In this document: positions 11,135 to 20,986 of the stretch, piece by piece | Numbering within the stretch: the stretch's first letter is position 1 | Layout of the letters: each line of letters begins with the position of its first letter | NCBI GenBank assembly: GCA_021234155.1 | Contig: JAJEKV010000041.1 | Span: 4,954,829 to 5,018,828 of the forward strand | From: Isoetes taiwanensis | Lineage: Eukaryota > Streptophyta > Lycopodiopsida > Isoetales > Isoetaceae | Direction: 5' to 3' | Length of the DNA stretch: 64,000 nt | Notes under the pieces: model-generated | Databases searched by the model: none | The model's input: the letters and a program-made list of their open reading frames with translations, nothing else | Told to the model about the DNA's origin: nothing | Program-made: the position numbers and the translations under genes

Positions 11135-11459
11135 TTCGTTTATTGTTGCAGAAACCCTGTTCCTGATGACTAGGAGGCTAGAATGGAAAAGGAATAAGGC
11201 CGAGCAGGAGAAGGAATGGATCAGATTCTTCGGCCCTACTGATACATCTGCACATCTAGGAGCCTTATGCGTATGTGGTTGCTGCTGTGACCAAAACTAC
11301 AACATCCGAAGAGATTTGATATGCGAGGCCAAAGACGCCAAAGGGAGATTCAATATGGCCAAGGCGGGCATTTGTAAATGCACCTACTGCATATTTCATC
11401 TGATAGTGAAGGGGAAAGCAAGGAAGAGGACAAACCAGCACCTTCAAGGATTTCACTAA
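11100..11459 (+). CDS. Small Cys-rich ORF at the LINE 3' end
   Basis: 119 residues, overlapping the end of the RT frame. The middle is Cys-rich (ALCVCGCCCDQNYNI), followed by ICEAKDAKGRFNMAKAG and ICKCTYCIFH. The last part resembles ACKIRDSNGYFNP and CDCKNCVDLH from the upstream ORF at about 6200 in the same LINE. No cellular family comes to mind. It may be a nucleic-acid-binding accessory, or a duplicated end of the 5' ORF. After it, 11460-11606 is 3' UTR and A-tract. Confidence 0.5.
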   Translation: MTLIGSLVLMYDSFIVAETLFLMTRRLEWKRNKAEQEKEWIRFFGPTDTSAHLGALCVCGCCCDQNYNIRRDLICEAKDAKGRFNMAKAGICKCTYCIFHLIVKGKARKRTNQHLQGFH

Positions 11460-11625
11460 GCTTTTTTTAGAACTGTCCAAAATGACTCTGTCTCTCAGAT
11501 ACCGCTTTTTCTAAAAAGTAGTTATAGGGTCACAGTTCCCTTGAAAAAAGTTTTTTCTGTACACTTAACTTATACCTAATATAAATAGTCGCCTTCAATA
11601 AAAAAAAAGGTAATATTTACAGGAC

Positions 11626-12291
11626 ATTATTGAACTATTATTTAATCAAATGCTTAATTATTCGCATGTCATTACAATGATTACTCATAATTATTATATA
11701 TACTATTATTCTTCGAGGTACTCTTTATTTCTTGCAACACTTTAGACAAAATTGTGTTGCAAGTCTTCGTAGTCCGACCTCCTAGCCCTCCGGAGCACTC
11801 TATTGGCCTGCAGGTCACACTACGTTAGTACCATATTTAATTATTTATAAAGTTTTGGTTATATCGTGACCACCCTACCTATCTACATGGATGCATGGCT
11901 AATCTCCCGGCGTAGGAAGAGAGTGAATCTTCTATTATGGCCGTGGAGACAGCGCCTACATGTCTATATGCCACTCATGCCTACACCTTTAGTTGCCCAG
12001 CGTGGAGGATAGGTCCTTCCCGTATATGGGGCGTGAAGGCCAGATTCCTCCTATCAAAGCATATATGGGGCTAGAGGTGCTTTTCCTATCAATGCATTCC
12101 TCAATGACCTCCTTTCTCTCGAGGTCGTCTACTTCCGTGGGACAGAAGTAGACTTTCCAAGCGGCACCGCGGTCATGCCTACATTGACATTACGCCACGT
12201 CCTAGAGATCACAGTAGTAATCTCATCATCGGTTACAACGCATGCAACCCTTACCTCATAGGTTGCATGTGTAGATTATACTAAACATCTA
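11626..12291 (-). other. Copy A 3' non-coding region
   Basis: Resumes copy A after the LINE target duplication and runs to the integrase stop. With 4914-5064 it is the segment between pol and the 3' LTR. No reading frame of note. The sequence around 11750-12250 is GC-richer and patchy, with no structure I could name. Confidence 0.6.
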
Positions 12292-13984
12292 TTAATCTAC
12301 ACAATTCGACATGCCTGAGCCGATTTCTTCGGAGATGACTTTGCCGTCCCATTGCTCCATAAACTGTGGGTACTGTTTTTCTAGATCTCTTTTAAGTACC
12401 CATGTCGCATCTTCCACCGGCAAGTGTTTCCACTTAACCAAGTATTGGAGGAATTCTGATCTCCTTGTTTTCTTGAATGCTTTATCAAGAATTAGCTCTG
12501 GAACTATTTCCAACTGCTCCTCTGTCATTTCCAACATCATTGGGGTGTCCAGGATTTCATCTGGGTTGGGTTTGTGCTTCTTCAGCAAACTCACGTGGAA
12601 GACTTTGTGGATCTTTAAGTGTGCTGGCAAGTCTAACCTGTAGGATTGGTTACCCACTCTCTTGACTATTTTGAAGGGTCCAGCCCACCTTGGAGCAAGT
12701 TTCTTGCAATTCCCGATGCGGAGCTTCGCCTGCTTCACCTTGATCTTGAGCCACACATTGTCGCCAACTTCAAACTGCCTTACTGTTCGATGCTTGTCGG
12801 CGATGCTCTTTTGACGACTCCTTGCTGCTAGGAGATATCCCCGTACTTCTTCTACGAGCTGCTGCATGTCGCTCAGTATTTGTTGGGAGACTTCCACTTT
12901 TGACACGGGATTGTGCCAAGTGTCTGGAGTCAGGCATTGGTAGCCGTAGTTGATCATGAACGGCGACATTTGGGATGATTCCTGCTTGGTGCTATTGTAC
13001 GCAAACTCCACCAAGTGAATAAATTCCTCCCACATACCTTGCTTGTTCCAGACATAGTTTCGGAGCATGTCTTTCAAAATTCTATTGACACGCTCCGTTT
13101 GCCCATCCGTCTGTGGATGATAGGCCGTGCTCATGGATAGCTTCGTTCCAATCGTTGTGAAGAGATCCTGCCAGAAGGCGCTGATGAACTTCGGATCTCG
13201 GTCGGAGATAATTTCCCTTGGCATGCCATGAAGTCTGAAAATCTCTTTGGTGAAGAGCTTTGCCGTGTCCATAGCTGTGTCCGTGGTCCTGCAAGGCATA
13301 AAATGGGCCATCTTCGACAATTTGTCGACCACAACCATCAAGGCATCCTTATCTCTTACTGTTCTTGGCAGTCCTGTTATAAAATCCATGCTGACGACCT
13401 CCCACTTAGCGTTTGGTACAATTAATGGTTCCAAAGCACCTGGAATTCGAAGTTGTTCTACCTTCGTTTGCTGGCATAGCTGACACTCCTTGATGTGGCG
13501 AGCTATCTGCTTCTTCATTCGTGGCCAATAGTAGCTGCTACGCACTTTGAAATATGTCTTCATGAATCCTGCGTGGCCAGCTATTGGGCTGTTGTGGGTG
13601 TCGTGGAGGATCAACTTTCTTACTCCAGATGATTCCGGCACGCACAACTTGTTCTTATGGTATAGGAGGTTACCTTCCTTTTTAAAGTTTTTGAAGGTTT
13701 CCCTCTCTTTGTCCGTTCTCGCTTCCTTGGACAAGCTTGCCCATACTTCTTTGAAGTCCACATCCGTTGGCAAGGTTTCTTCTGAGCGTCGAGATTGCGT
13801 TGCAGTGCACTCTAGTTGTCAGTGGATGCCTTGAAAGCGCATTTGCTACCACATTAAGCTTCCCGGGTTTGTAGACTATCTCAAAGTCGTCGTACTCCTC
13901 GAGAAATTCCATCCACCTTCTCTGCCTCAGATTGAGATGTGGTTGCGTGAATACGTATTGGAGGCTCTGGTGATCAGTGTCCAA
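12292..13984 (-). CDS. Copy A RNase H end, integrase and chromodomain
   Basis: The frame 12292-13773 encodes 493 residues, preceded by the RNase H tail at 13682-13984 (MDTDHQSLQYVFTQP, RQRRWMEFLEEYDDFEI, NVVANALSR). Integrase features in order: zinc-binding HHCC (HDTHNSPIAGHAGF to CQLCQQTK), catalytic core with VVSMDFITGLPRT, an Asp in AYHPQTDGQTERVN, and a Glu in the following helix. Next is the GPFKIVKRVGNQSYRLDLP module. The C-terminus is a chromodomain: ILDKAFKKTRRSEFLQYLVK, then WKHLPVEDATWVLKRDLEK. Its central Trp (KWK) is kept, but the other two aromatic cage positions of HP1 look like Ile and Leu, so it is a divergent plant chromovirus type. A small frameshift separates RNase H from integrase. 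Chromodomains of this group are thought to steer integration to heterochromatin. Confidence 0.93.
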
Positions 13985-14486
13985 CTGGAATTTCCTCCCT
14001 AAGAGGTAATGCCTCGATTCTCAATGCCACGACAAACCGCTAGCAGCTCTTGATCATCGTCGGTAGCTTAGCGTTTGGCGTCGTTCATTTTCCTTGAGTC
14101 GTGATGCGCTATTACCCTCTTTCTTGCATCAACCTTTGCACTTTGTGGCTATCTTGCTTGCATCCGTTGCCACTAACTTATCCTTTTCCCGTCCGGCGGG
14201 GGTCAAGGCGGGGCGGTTGTCAAGGCTTCCTTCAACAACTCAAATCCTGCTTGGGCTTTCTTGAGCCAATGGTCTGCCCCAATTTTTACTTTCTCCGCCT
14301 TTGTTAAGTCCATCGGTTGGGGCTGCTATCTTTCGCGAAGTTCTTCCACGAACTTCTGTAATACCCTGCTAGGCCAAGGAAACTTCTGACCTCATGGGCG
14401 TTCTTTGGTGCGGCCATTGGATTCTTGCCTCAATCTTGGCGGGTGCAATGAGATTCCTTCTGCTGAAATCACATGACCGAGGTATT
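13985..14486 (-). pseudogene. Copy A RT thumb and RNase H segment, frame-broken
   Basis: Lies between the RT frame and the RNase H tail and should hold the RT connection and the first RNase H catalytic residues. No frame stays open for long. Short recognisable pieces occur in changing frames, so several indels have hit this part. The equivalent of the copy B text DKLMATDASKI can be sensed near 14130-14180 but is disrupted. Confidence 0.6.
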
Positions 14487-15060
14487 CTACCTTCTGCATT
14501 TAGCAAGTGACACCGACAACTTGGCATACAACTGATGCCTCCTTAACTTCTCGAGCACCTTCCTGACGTGCTGAGCATGCTCTTGAATGGATTTACTGTA
14601 CACCAGAATGTCGTCGAAGAATACTATCACAAAGGTGTCTAAGTATTCTCTGAAGATGTCGTTCATGAGTCTCATGAACGTAGCTGGGGCGTTGGATAGC
14701 CCAAATGGCATTACGGTAAATTCGTAATGCCCATACCTGGTCCTGAAAGCCGTTTTGTGGATGTCCTCTTCTTTTATTCTGATCTGGTGATAACCTGACC
14801 TTAGGTCGATCTTGGAGAAGACCTTTGCCCCTTGGAGCTGATCCATCAAGTCGTCCGACCTGGGGAGTGCGTACTTGTTCTTGATGGTGTGCTTGTTCAA
14901 TTGTCTGTAATCTATGCACATCCTCAAGCTTCCATCCTTCTTCTTGACAAAGAGGATGGGTGCCCCAAATGGTGAGACACTAGGCCTGATGAAGCCTAGA
15001 TCGAGCAATTCTTGTAGCTGCTTCTTTAGCTCCGTGAGTTTATGTGTGGTCGTTCTATAT
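14487..15060 (-). CDS. Copy A reverse transcriptase core
   Basis: About 173 residues from 15008 down, plus a few codons upstream in the same frame ([19 protein letters not shown]). It shows the Ty3 RT motifs: [56 protein letters not shown] (first Asp), [20 protein letters not shown], and [12 protein letters not shown] at the active site. Ty3 elements usually have YVDD or similar; here it is FFDD, with both Asp kept. It is out of frame with the gag-protease ORF. The change lies at a run of five C near 15063, either an indel or a frameshift signal. The frame ends at 14487 near the thumb. Confidence 0.9.
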
Positions 15061-17049
15061 GGGGGCCTTGCTTGTCGGCTTGGTCCCTGGCTCGAGTGCT
15101 ATCTCACACTCTACTCCCCTGTAAGGAGGAAGCTTCTCGATCTCATCTGGAAAGAGATCGTGGAATTCCGTAATCAAGTTGGTAATTGGCTTGGGTAGCT
15201 TGCTGAGCACCTTGTCTTCCTTGCTTTCTTCCGATTCGGGTTCCTCAATCTCGAGTTTGAAGATGTATGCTACCTTCTCGCTCCTTATAGATTTGAGCAG
15301 CTTCTTAACGGATATACATTGCATGATGGGGGTAACTTCTTTACCTGTGATCTCAATGGCTTTGCCGTCCAGCGTTGGGAAGGTCACCCTCCGCTTTCCA
15401 CAATCAATGATGGCCCCTGCTGGACCAAGGTACTCCATTCCAACGATCAAGTCGTATTTGCCAATGCCCATTACTTCTGCCCCCATCTGGATATTAATCC
15501 CTGGCAAGTCAATGTCGAAGTTGATTCTCTTCCCCACTGTATGTCTTACTGCTCCGCTTGCTAAGATTACGGGCCTTGGTTTGGACTTTAGGGGCTTCAA
15601 TTTCAACATTTCAACCATCCTCGGGGATGCGAAGTTATGGCTACTTCCGGAGTCTATCAAGACTAAGAAGGACTTGGCCTTTGCCTTCCCTACTGTGGTG
15701 ATTACCTTATACTGGGTCTCTGCCTGTTCTGTATCTATAGCAGCAAAGATGTGGCACTCATCCTGAATGTAATCGCGTGCCTCCTCGCCGTCCTCGCCTG
15801 ACGGAGTGTCCCATCCGCCCAACTCTGCTAGCGCTGAGCTCATAACAAATGGGCAGTTCGCTGTTCGGTGGCCCGGCTGGAAACATCTAAAGCAGAGCTG
15901 CTTCTCCATGCATTCCTGCCTTTTCTCCTTGGGCAACGCCTGTAGGAAGGACCGTACTACTTTCGAGTAATTGGACCCTTCCTGTTTGTCCTTGAAGGAC
16001 ACCTGCTTTCTTTCCTGTTGTTTCCCCTGGTTGCTATTGTATGGGGACTTTGCTGGGCTTGGGCTGGCTGCCCTAGGACTGTAGCTCCCCGTTGCTTTCC
16101 CTCTATCCTGATAGTAAGGCTGCCTCTGTGCGCTGCTCTGCGGCCCCGATCCTTGCAAACTAATTGCCTTGGACTCCGCTTCAGACACTGTTTTGGGGTC
16201 TATTGCCCGTACGAGTTTCCTGAGTTCTTCGTTCAGCCCTTCTATGTAGCTTTCTACTGCGTGTTTCTCGCTCAGCTTCGGCACATATAGCCTTAGTCTC
16301 ATAAACTCTTCGGTGTACTTCTGCACCGTCTTGTATCCCTGCTGCAATCTGTAAAACTGCTGCATCATGTTCGACTTGTGTTCCCGAGGGACATAGTGTT
16401 TCTTGAAAGCTCTTGAGAACTTCTTAAAGCGGCATGCATCTTTGCTCAAACCATGGGCCTTGGCATAGCCCTTCCACCATATGCGTGCGGCTCCTTTCAG
16501 ATTGGCTGTCGCCACCCTGCCTTTGTCTTTGTCCTTCATGCCATAGGCATTGCCGTACTCACTCATTTCGTCCAGCCATGCCTCCGCCTCTAAGTCGGAT
16601 CTGTTCTCTCCCGAGAACTGTTCGAGTTTCCGGGCTTTCCACACATTACCCAGTGCTGAGTCCACCTTCTTCTGGTAATCGAGGGCCTTAGTGTCCTTCT
16701 GTCTGCCGTCTCTATGGTCCGGCGCCTGCTCGGGCTCTTTTTCAGACTCAGAGTCCGAGGTTGAGCTTGATTCGGAGGTCTCTGTGCTGGGGGACCTCCT
16801 TCTCTTACTCCTTCTCTTGTCTTTCCCCGATTTTCGGGGTGTCGTTTGTGGCCCGGCTGATGCTTGGGCTGCGAGTAGGGCCTTTATCTGGTCCAGCTCC
16901 GTTCGCATCTGCGACATTTCCTCTTCTAGGGTCATGGGACCATATCCTTCGAAGAGGTTCCTGGGGGTGGGTTGCCTGTCAGGAGTCTCTTCGTCCATAT
17001 TGGGCCTCCTGTTTTGTTCGACCGTTCGTTGTTCTCTATCTGCACACAC
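15055..17049 (-). CDS. Copy A gag and aspartic protease
   Basis: 664 residues, with a start at 17049 or the Met 17 codons later (MDEETPDRQ). The N-terminus has a coiled-coil-like part ([20 protein letters not shown]), then a basic Ser-rich stretch ([17 protein letters not shown]) with an acidic tail. The Ty3 gag core follows: [29 protein letters not shown], and [25 protein letters not shown] knuckle, [14 protein letters not shown], sits around residue 395. The protease has [19 protein letters not shown] (DSGSS) and DLIVGMEYL. Gag forms the particle and binds RNA; protease cuts the polyprotein. The frame is intact and ends TSKAPI just before the RT, which continues in another frame. The basic linker is shared with copy B gag. 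Confidence 0.95.
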   Translation of the reverse strand: MCADREQRTVEQNRRPNMDEETPDRQPTPRNLFEGYGPMTLEEEMSQMRTELDQIKALLAAQASAGPQTTPRKSGKDKRRSKRRRSPSTETSESSSTSDSESEKEPEQAPDHRDGRQKDTKALDYQKKVDSALGNVWKARKLEQFSGENRSDLEAEAWLDEMSEYGNAYGMKDKDKGRVATANLKGAARIWWKGYAKAHGLSKDACRFKKFSRAFKKHYVPREHKSNMMQQFYRLQQGYKTVQKYTEEFMRLRLYVPKLSEKHAVESYIEGLNEELRKLVRAIDPKTVSEAESKAISLQGSGPQSSAQRQPYYQDRGKATGSYSPRAASPSPAKSPYNSNQGKQQERKQVSFKDKQEGSNYSKVVRSFLQALPKEKRQECMEKQLCFRCFQPGHRTANCPFVMSSALAELGGWDTPSGEDGEEARDYIQDECHIFAAIDTEQAETQYKVITTVGKAKAKSFLVLIDSGSSHNFASPRMVEMLKLKPLKSKPRPVILASGAVRHTVGKRINFDIDLPGINIQMGAEVMGIGKYDLIVGMEYLGPAGAIIDCGKRRVTFPTLDGKAIEITGKEVTPIMQCISVKKLLKSIRSEKVAYIFKLEIEEPESEESKEDKVLSKLPKPITNLITEFHDLFPDEIEKLPPYRGVECEIALEPGTKPTSKAPI

Positions 17050-17222
17050 AGTTGATTATGGCTGTACGGTTAGTTTTATTTGTTCTCTTTGCACTATATG
17101 TGATGTTGGTATAATTGTGGGGCAACTTGCAGCAACAAAACATTCAAAGTGCAAAAGGAACTTATATTCATATTTTATAATATGCTAATACAAAATTAAA
17201 CTTCCAGGATCAAAATTGCTAA

Positions 17223-18771
17223 CTATTCTTGATGCCGTCGGTAGGATGGATTATCCTCTAGGAACTTTTTCACTTGGGCTGTTCCCACTGAGTGACCCAA
17301 GTTCCTAAGGACGTTGGCTGAGGATCCACCCTGCAAAGCTCTCGCCAAATCTTCCACTTTCTGTCGATTAGGTATCTGCTGCGGTCACCGCCGATCTTCC
17401 ACCCTTTGTAAGGTATGGCGAAGTCGAAAAGATCGAGTGCTACCGCTCTCTTCACCAGGATGGCATACTCAGTGTTGAGGGGTAACCGCGCATGCCGGCC
17501 AAATCCTGAGAGCGCGATTAGCATTGATACTCCTTCCTCGCCTCTGGGGGTGAATTTGCGGTGAATTACCGCTATTCTTCCATCCATCAGCAGGGGGAGG
17601 TAATACCGCGACACACCGGATTTCGCGTGGCCGAAGCCCTCGGCGCCGGTATCCAGCTCGTAATGCGCTTTCGCCAAAGTCATCTACCTCTCTTGTGGTG
17701 AGCTCCACGTAGTCTCGGCTGTTCTTGAAGCTCTCACGGTCGAACTTCGCCTCTTCTCTCCCGGGGAGGCGTTGCCGACGAGCTTGCCGTTAGGATGTTC
17801 GATGTCGCGTAGCGGATCCCCATCTGTTCCTGTAGGGCAAGGAACTCTTCCTCTGTCGGTAGTTGATTTGCGGCTTGGTCTGCCTCCATAATCTGCCTGA
17901 TGTTGCTGTAGGCTTGGATGTCGGAGGTCGATTCTCCCGTGTAAGTGTCGGCTTCCCTTACTTGGAGTGGGAAGTCAGATGCTCCTCAGACGATGAAGTC
18001 GTCTAGGTCCGTTCTTCGGAGTTGGTGCAGCAACTCTTCAGGTCGGTACTCCCTTTCCCTGCACTCCGGGAGGTTTTGGATGTCGCTTAGAAGCAAAAAC
18101 TCTTCGCCTTTGACAATGATGGGGGCTAGGCTTGTGATGCCTAACCCAAGGGGCGACGCGACTCTAAGAGTTTGCCGACTCCTTTTGAAGTCTTGCCACT
18201 CTTGTTCTGCTTGTCGCCGCTCTTCCGCTGGGTCGAGCTCGACGTAGTCTTCCTCCTCTTCTGATTCCTCTTCCCCTGAGTCCTCTTCTTCTTTTCCTTC
18301 CTGCTCCTGTTCGTATTGCGTAAGGAGCCGTTGTTCTGCTACTATGGCTAATGGGTCCACGTCCATGAGGGGAATGGAGGTTTCCCCCACAGTGTTCTCG
18401 GCACGATGGGTAAGAAAAATTGCCAAGGCCGTGTTAAAAGAGAAATATTTGGTCCTATTGACAGTTAGGACCATTGGCTCGGGCGTGCGCTGCGCCTTGT
18501 TTGTCAGGTACTTGGCAATGTTTGGAACATCGCCTAATGCTGCTTGCAGGGATTGCCTAGGAACAAAGTAACCTATGCAAGGTGGGAGCTGCACTAGTGC
18601 TGGTTCTACCCTAGCTTGGAACTCAGACAAAACTCTACTGTAAGCTGGGGTTGCGTGCAAAGTTGCTTGGACATCTACCTCCTTTCTGAAGATATGGAAA
18701 ATTTGGTCGATGTCGGCCTCAGCAGCATGAGCGCTGGCACTGTACCATCTGCGGAAATCAGAGGTTGCCAT
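17223..18771 (-). pseudogene. Copy A ORF2: acidic protein of unknown function, upstream of gag
   Basis: Starts MATSDFRRWYSASAHAAEAD at 18771. The first 261 residues are open: a helical N-terminal part, LTVNRTKYFSFNTALAIFLT, then a very acidic run (about 150-190, EEEDSGEEESEEEEDY) and LGLGITSLAPIIVKGEEFLL. A TGA after DDFIV is followed, in shifting frames, by EEFLALQEQMGIRY, NSRDYVELTTREVDDFG, SGVSRYYLPLLMDGRIAVIH, then LARALQGGSSANVLRNLG and a stop at 17223. About 500 residues in all, with one stop and about three shifts. I know no family with this content. The same protein occurs between ORF1 and gag in copy B, with matches at the N-terminal helices, the GITSL box, the IVIHREF box and ALQGGSS. 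The acidic stretch would suit a histone-chaperone-like partner of ORF1, but that is inference. Confidence 0.8.
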
Positions 18772-19083
18772 TGGTTAAATGCGGAAGAGAGTAGCAAACG
18801 GTTGCAAAAGCACCTCAGGGAGTTGGAAAATCGGCTAAGAAGGCAGGAGCAAACTTGTAGGGTGCTGTGTGTGAAATGAGGGACCTATTTATAGAAAAGG
18901 GAAAAACCCTAATTTTTGGATGACTTGGAAAATTCCTGGGGTTGGGCAATTCTAGTCATACTGAGGTCAAAATGGGAATGTGAAGACTAGTTCAAGTGTT
19001 TGAGCGTGGCTGGATTACCTAAAAGATGCTATACCACAGGTTGGAATTCATTCGGGCAAGTGCTGGTGAAGAAATGGTAGGAG

Positions 19084-19150
19084 GTCTCACAGCTTGCGCC
19101 TCGCTCAAAAACTAAAGTTTAGTTTCTTGAGCAGGCGCGAGCTGTGAGAC
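19084..19150. repeat. Hairpin 1, downstream of the H3-like ORF1
   Basis: An inverted repeat of about 67 bp with arms of about 33 bases, from GTCTCACAGCTTGCGCCTCG to CAGGCGCGAGCTGTGAGAC, closing on a short AAACTAAAGTTTAGTTT turn. It is nearly perfect. Confidence 0.9.
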
Positions 19151-19284
19151 ATCAGTCCCATTTTGATCAAAACATGTCCAATTTGGATAAACTAAGGGTG
19201 TAAAGATGATGGGATCATCAAATCAGGTAGAATTGACCCCTTATTTGGTTAATTTGGAGCTGTTTTGGGCGAGTTTTGGGCAAG

Positions 19285-19351
19285 GTCTCACAGCTTGCGC
19301 CTCGCTCAAAAACTAAAGTTTAGTTTCTTGACCAGGCGCGAGCTGTGAGAC
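19285..19351. repeat. Hairpin 2, downstream of the H3-like ORF1
   Basis: A second copy of the 67-bp hairpin, 201 bp from the first, with the same arms and turn. The few differences fall mostly near the turn (TTGACC for TTGAGC). Confidence 0.9.
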
Positions 19352-19498
19352 ATCGCGTCTTTCTGCTTGCAAATGTCCTATTGTACTAAAATAAAAACTA
19401 AAACCTGTTAACTTGTCCTAATTAAGCAAGTTCAGACAATTAAAGTACTCAAAATTGTTCTATTATCACAAAAAATTTTCGATTATTTACAAAAAGGT

Positions 19499-20774
19499 TT
19501 AAGGGCGTTCTCCCTTGATGCGAGTAGCAAGTTGCATATCTTGCCTCATCAGGGTCACTTGCTTCGCATGGACAGTGCAAGCTGTTGAGTCTTCAAAGTG
19601 TTGCACTATCTTCTGCTCGGCTGCTTCTTGTAGTGCGAGTAGCATCTCATCTGTGACCCTGTGGTCCGTCCTGAAATCCTGCATTACTTCTCTAACTAGC
19701 CGAGCAAAGGGGGCACGGGGAATCAGGAGGCCGTAGCTGCGCTGGAAGTGCCGAATCTCCCGTAGTGCTCTTTGCTCGAGCTGCTTCCTGGTGAGCTTCT
19801 TCTGTGCAGGCTTTTTCGGGACCTTGGATTTTGGTGGTGGCGGTCTTAGGGTCTGCTGCTTGGTTGGGTGTCCTCCTTCGATGGTCCTGACCCTGTTCTC
19901 CTGGTAGTACTTGTTATACGCCTCCCACTCCTTCATATAGGCGTTGTGCTCCCGTATCTTTCGTTCGTAGATCTTTACCGGGTCTGTGACGTAGGACTCT
20001 CGGGCAGGCCGGGGTTGCTTCTTCCTGTCCCATTTCGGGTAAGGAGGGGGCTTCTCCACTGTGTCCTGCTGCTCCTCCTCGGCCGCTACCTGCTCGGTTA
20101 CCACTTGCTCAACAGTCGGGGGTTTAGAAGAACTTGCCCCTCCTGTGTTGGGGTTAGGTTCTTCGTCAGAATCCTCTGAGGAGGCCGGGGGCTGATCGGG
20201 TGGGCGTTCGGTAATGGTGATCTTGGGGTTGGGCTTTTTCACCATGGGGACTTCCTTGAGCTTCCTGGGGCTCCCCACCCATTTCCCTTTCTTCTTCTTG
20301 AGCTCCTCGGCCGCTTTCTGCTCCTCTTATTCCCTCTTCCTCTTCTTTTGTTCCCTTTTCCTCTCTCGGCGTTCGTACTTCCTGATAAAAGCAGCGAGGT
20401 CTGCTTCCTCTGCCGGCTGAAGCCTCGGCTCGCTCTGCTCCTGCTGCTCATCCGCTTCTTTTTCTCGAATCCAGGCTTCGACTTGTTCTTCAATGGTCGG
20501 CTCTGGAGTCGGCATCCTCCATTCCTCTCGGGCCTTGGTTCTCTTTTCCCGCTGCGCTTCCTCCTCCTCTTCCTCAATTACCTCCGTCCACCTTACGGTG
20601 TACTTCATCTTCTTGATTGTGCTTTCGTTGAAGGTTCTCCCTCACTTTCGAAGAAGATTGGCCAGTTAGAGTTAAAGGAGGCTCTGAAGCATCGCCCCGA
20701 ATCGTCTTGGCATCAGCGGCGCCCGATTAAACCGCTGGGCGGGCTTTCCTCGCAGTCTGCTTGGTCCGTGCCAT
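19499..20774 (-). CDS. Copy A ORF1: histone H3-like protein with H3 tail and H3 fold
   Basis: The ATG at 20772-20774 opens MARTKQTARKARPAV. Its residues 2-10 equal the canonical H3 tail, with R2, K4, R8 and K9 kept; Ser10 is replaced by Ala. A TAA at 20727-20729 and a frameshift near 20650 follow. Next is a charged linker (20327-20653, including EVIEEEEEEAQREKRTKARE), one more TAA at 20327, then 19499-20278 in the same frame as that linker. The last 87 residues (19502-19762) are a complete H3 core: REIRHFQRSYGLLIPRAPFA, RLVREVMQDFRTDHRV, LALQEAAEQKIV, HFEDSTACTVHAKQVTLM, DMQLATRIKGER. By eye about 48 of 87 positions match canonical H3. Loop 1 has the canonical length, and Cys110, His113, Lys115 and Asp123 (H3 numbering) are kept; K56 is R and K122 is Q. 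A basic stretch (KKPAQKKLTRK) precedes the fold. The N-terminal break could instead be an intron, since GCG is followed by GTTTAA. Likely role: a nuclear, nucleosome-competent or H3-mimicking protein. Confidence 0.93.
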
Positions 20775-20986
20775 GTTTGACGGATCGTCAATCGGATCTC
20801 GGGCACCAAAGATCGCCTTAGGGAGCGAGAGCTGGTTTCTAAGGCGGGAATGTTCAAATGAGGGGGGTCTACTTCTATTTATAGCTTGGCAAATTTTTAG
20901 GTCAAAATTCAAGTTGCTCTATTTAACATGCTAAGGCACCTATTTAATTAAAACTTACACTTATTTCAGACTTTTCCTACTTATTG

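Larger units (their letters stand above)
5065..11606 (+). mobile_element. Plant L1-type LINE inserted in the 3' region of copy A
   Basis: A non-LTR retrotransposon of about 6.5 kb. The target duplication (aa)ggtaatatttacaggac is exact at 5046-5064 and 11607-11625, and the 3' end runs into an A-tract (AATAAAAAAAAA). That shows a target-primed insertion complete at both ends. It carries an upstream gag-like ORF, an RNA-binding-like ORF, endonuclease, reverse transcriptase and a small Cys-rich 3' ORF. In-frame stops and frame changes between the endonuclease and RT parts show it is inactive. It inserted between the integrase gene and the 3' LTR of copy A, so it is younger than copy A. Confidence 0.95.
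18772..19498 (-). other. Copy A spacer between ORF1 and ORF2
   Basis: About 730 bp without a reading frame. Besides two strong hairpins (separate entries) it holds AT-rich sequence. This spacing between ORF1 and ORF2, together with hairpins, suggests RNA-level control of how ORF2 is reached by ribosomes. Confidence 0.6.

Noticed and set aside
15179-15766. Plus-strand ORF of 195 codons opposite the protease
   Set aside because: Shadow of the gag-protease frame.
19499-20278. ORF1 core as a centromeric H3 (CENH3)
   Set aside because: Loop 1 has the same length as canonical H3 and the tail equals canonical H3, whereas CENH3 has a divergent tail and usually a longer loop 1.
19499-20774. A processed host H3 pseudogene that landed in the element by chance
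   Set aside because: Three diverged copies hold the H3 segment at the same place, fused to a related linker and followed by ORF2 in copies A and B.
20214-20821. Plus-strand ORFs opposite ORF1
   Set aside because: They are antisense shadows of the charged linker and H3 region, rich in Leu, Phe and Ser with no domain.
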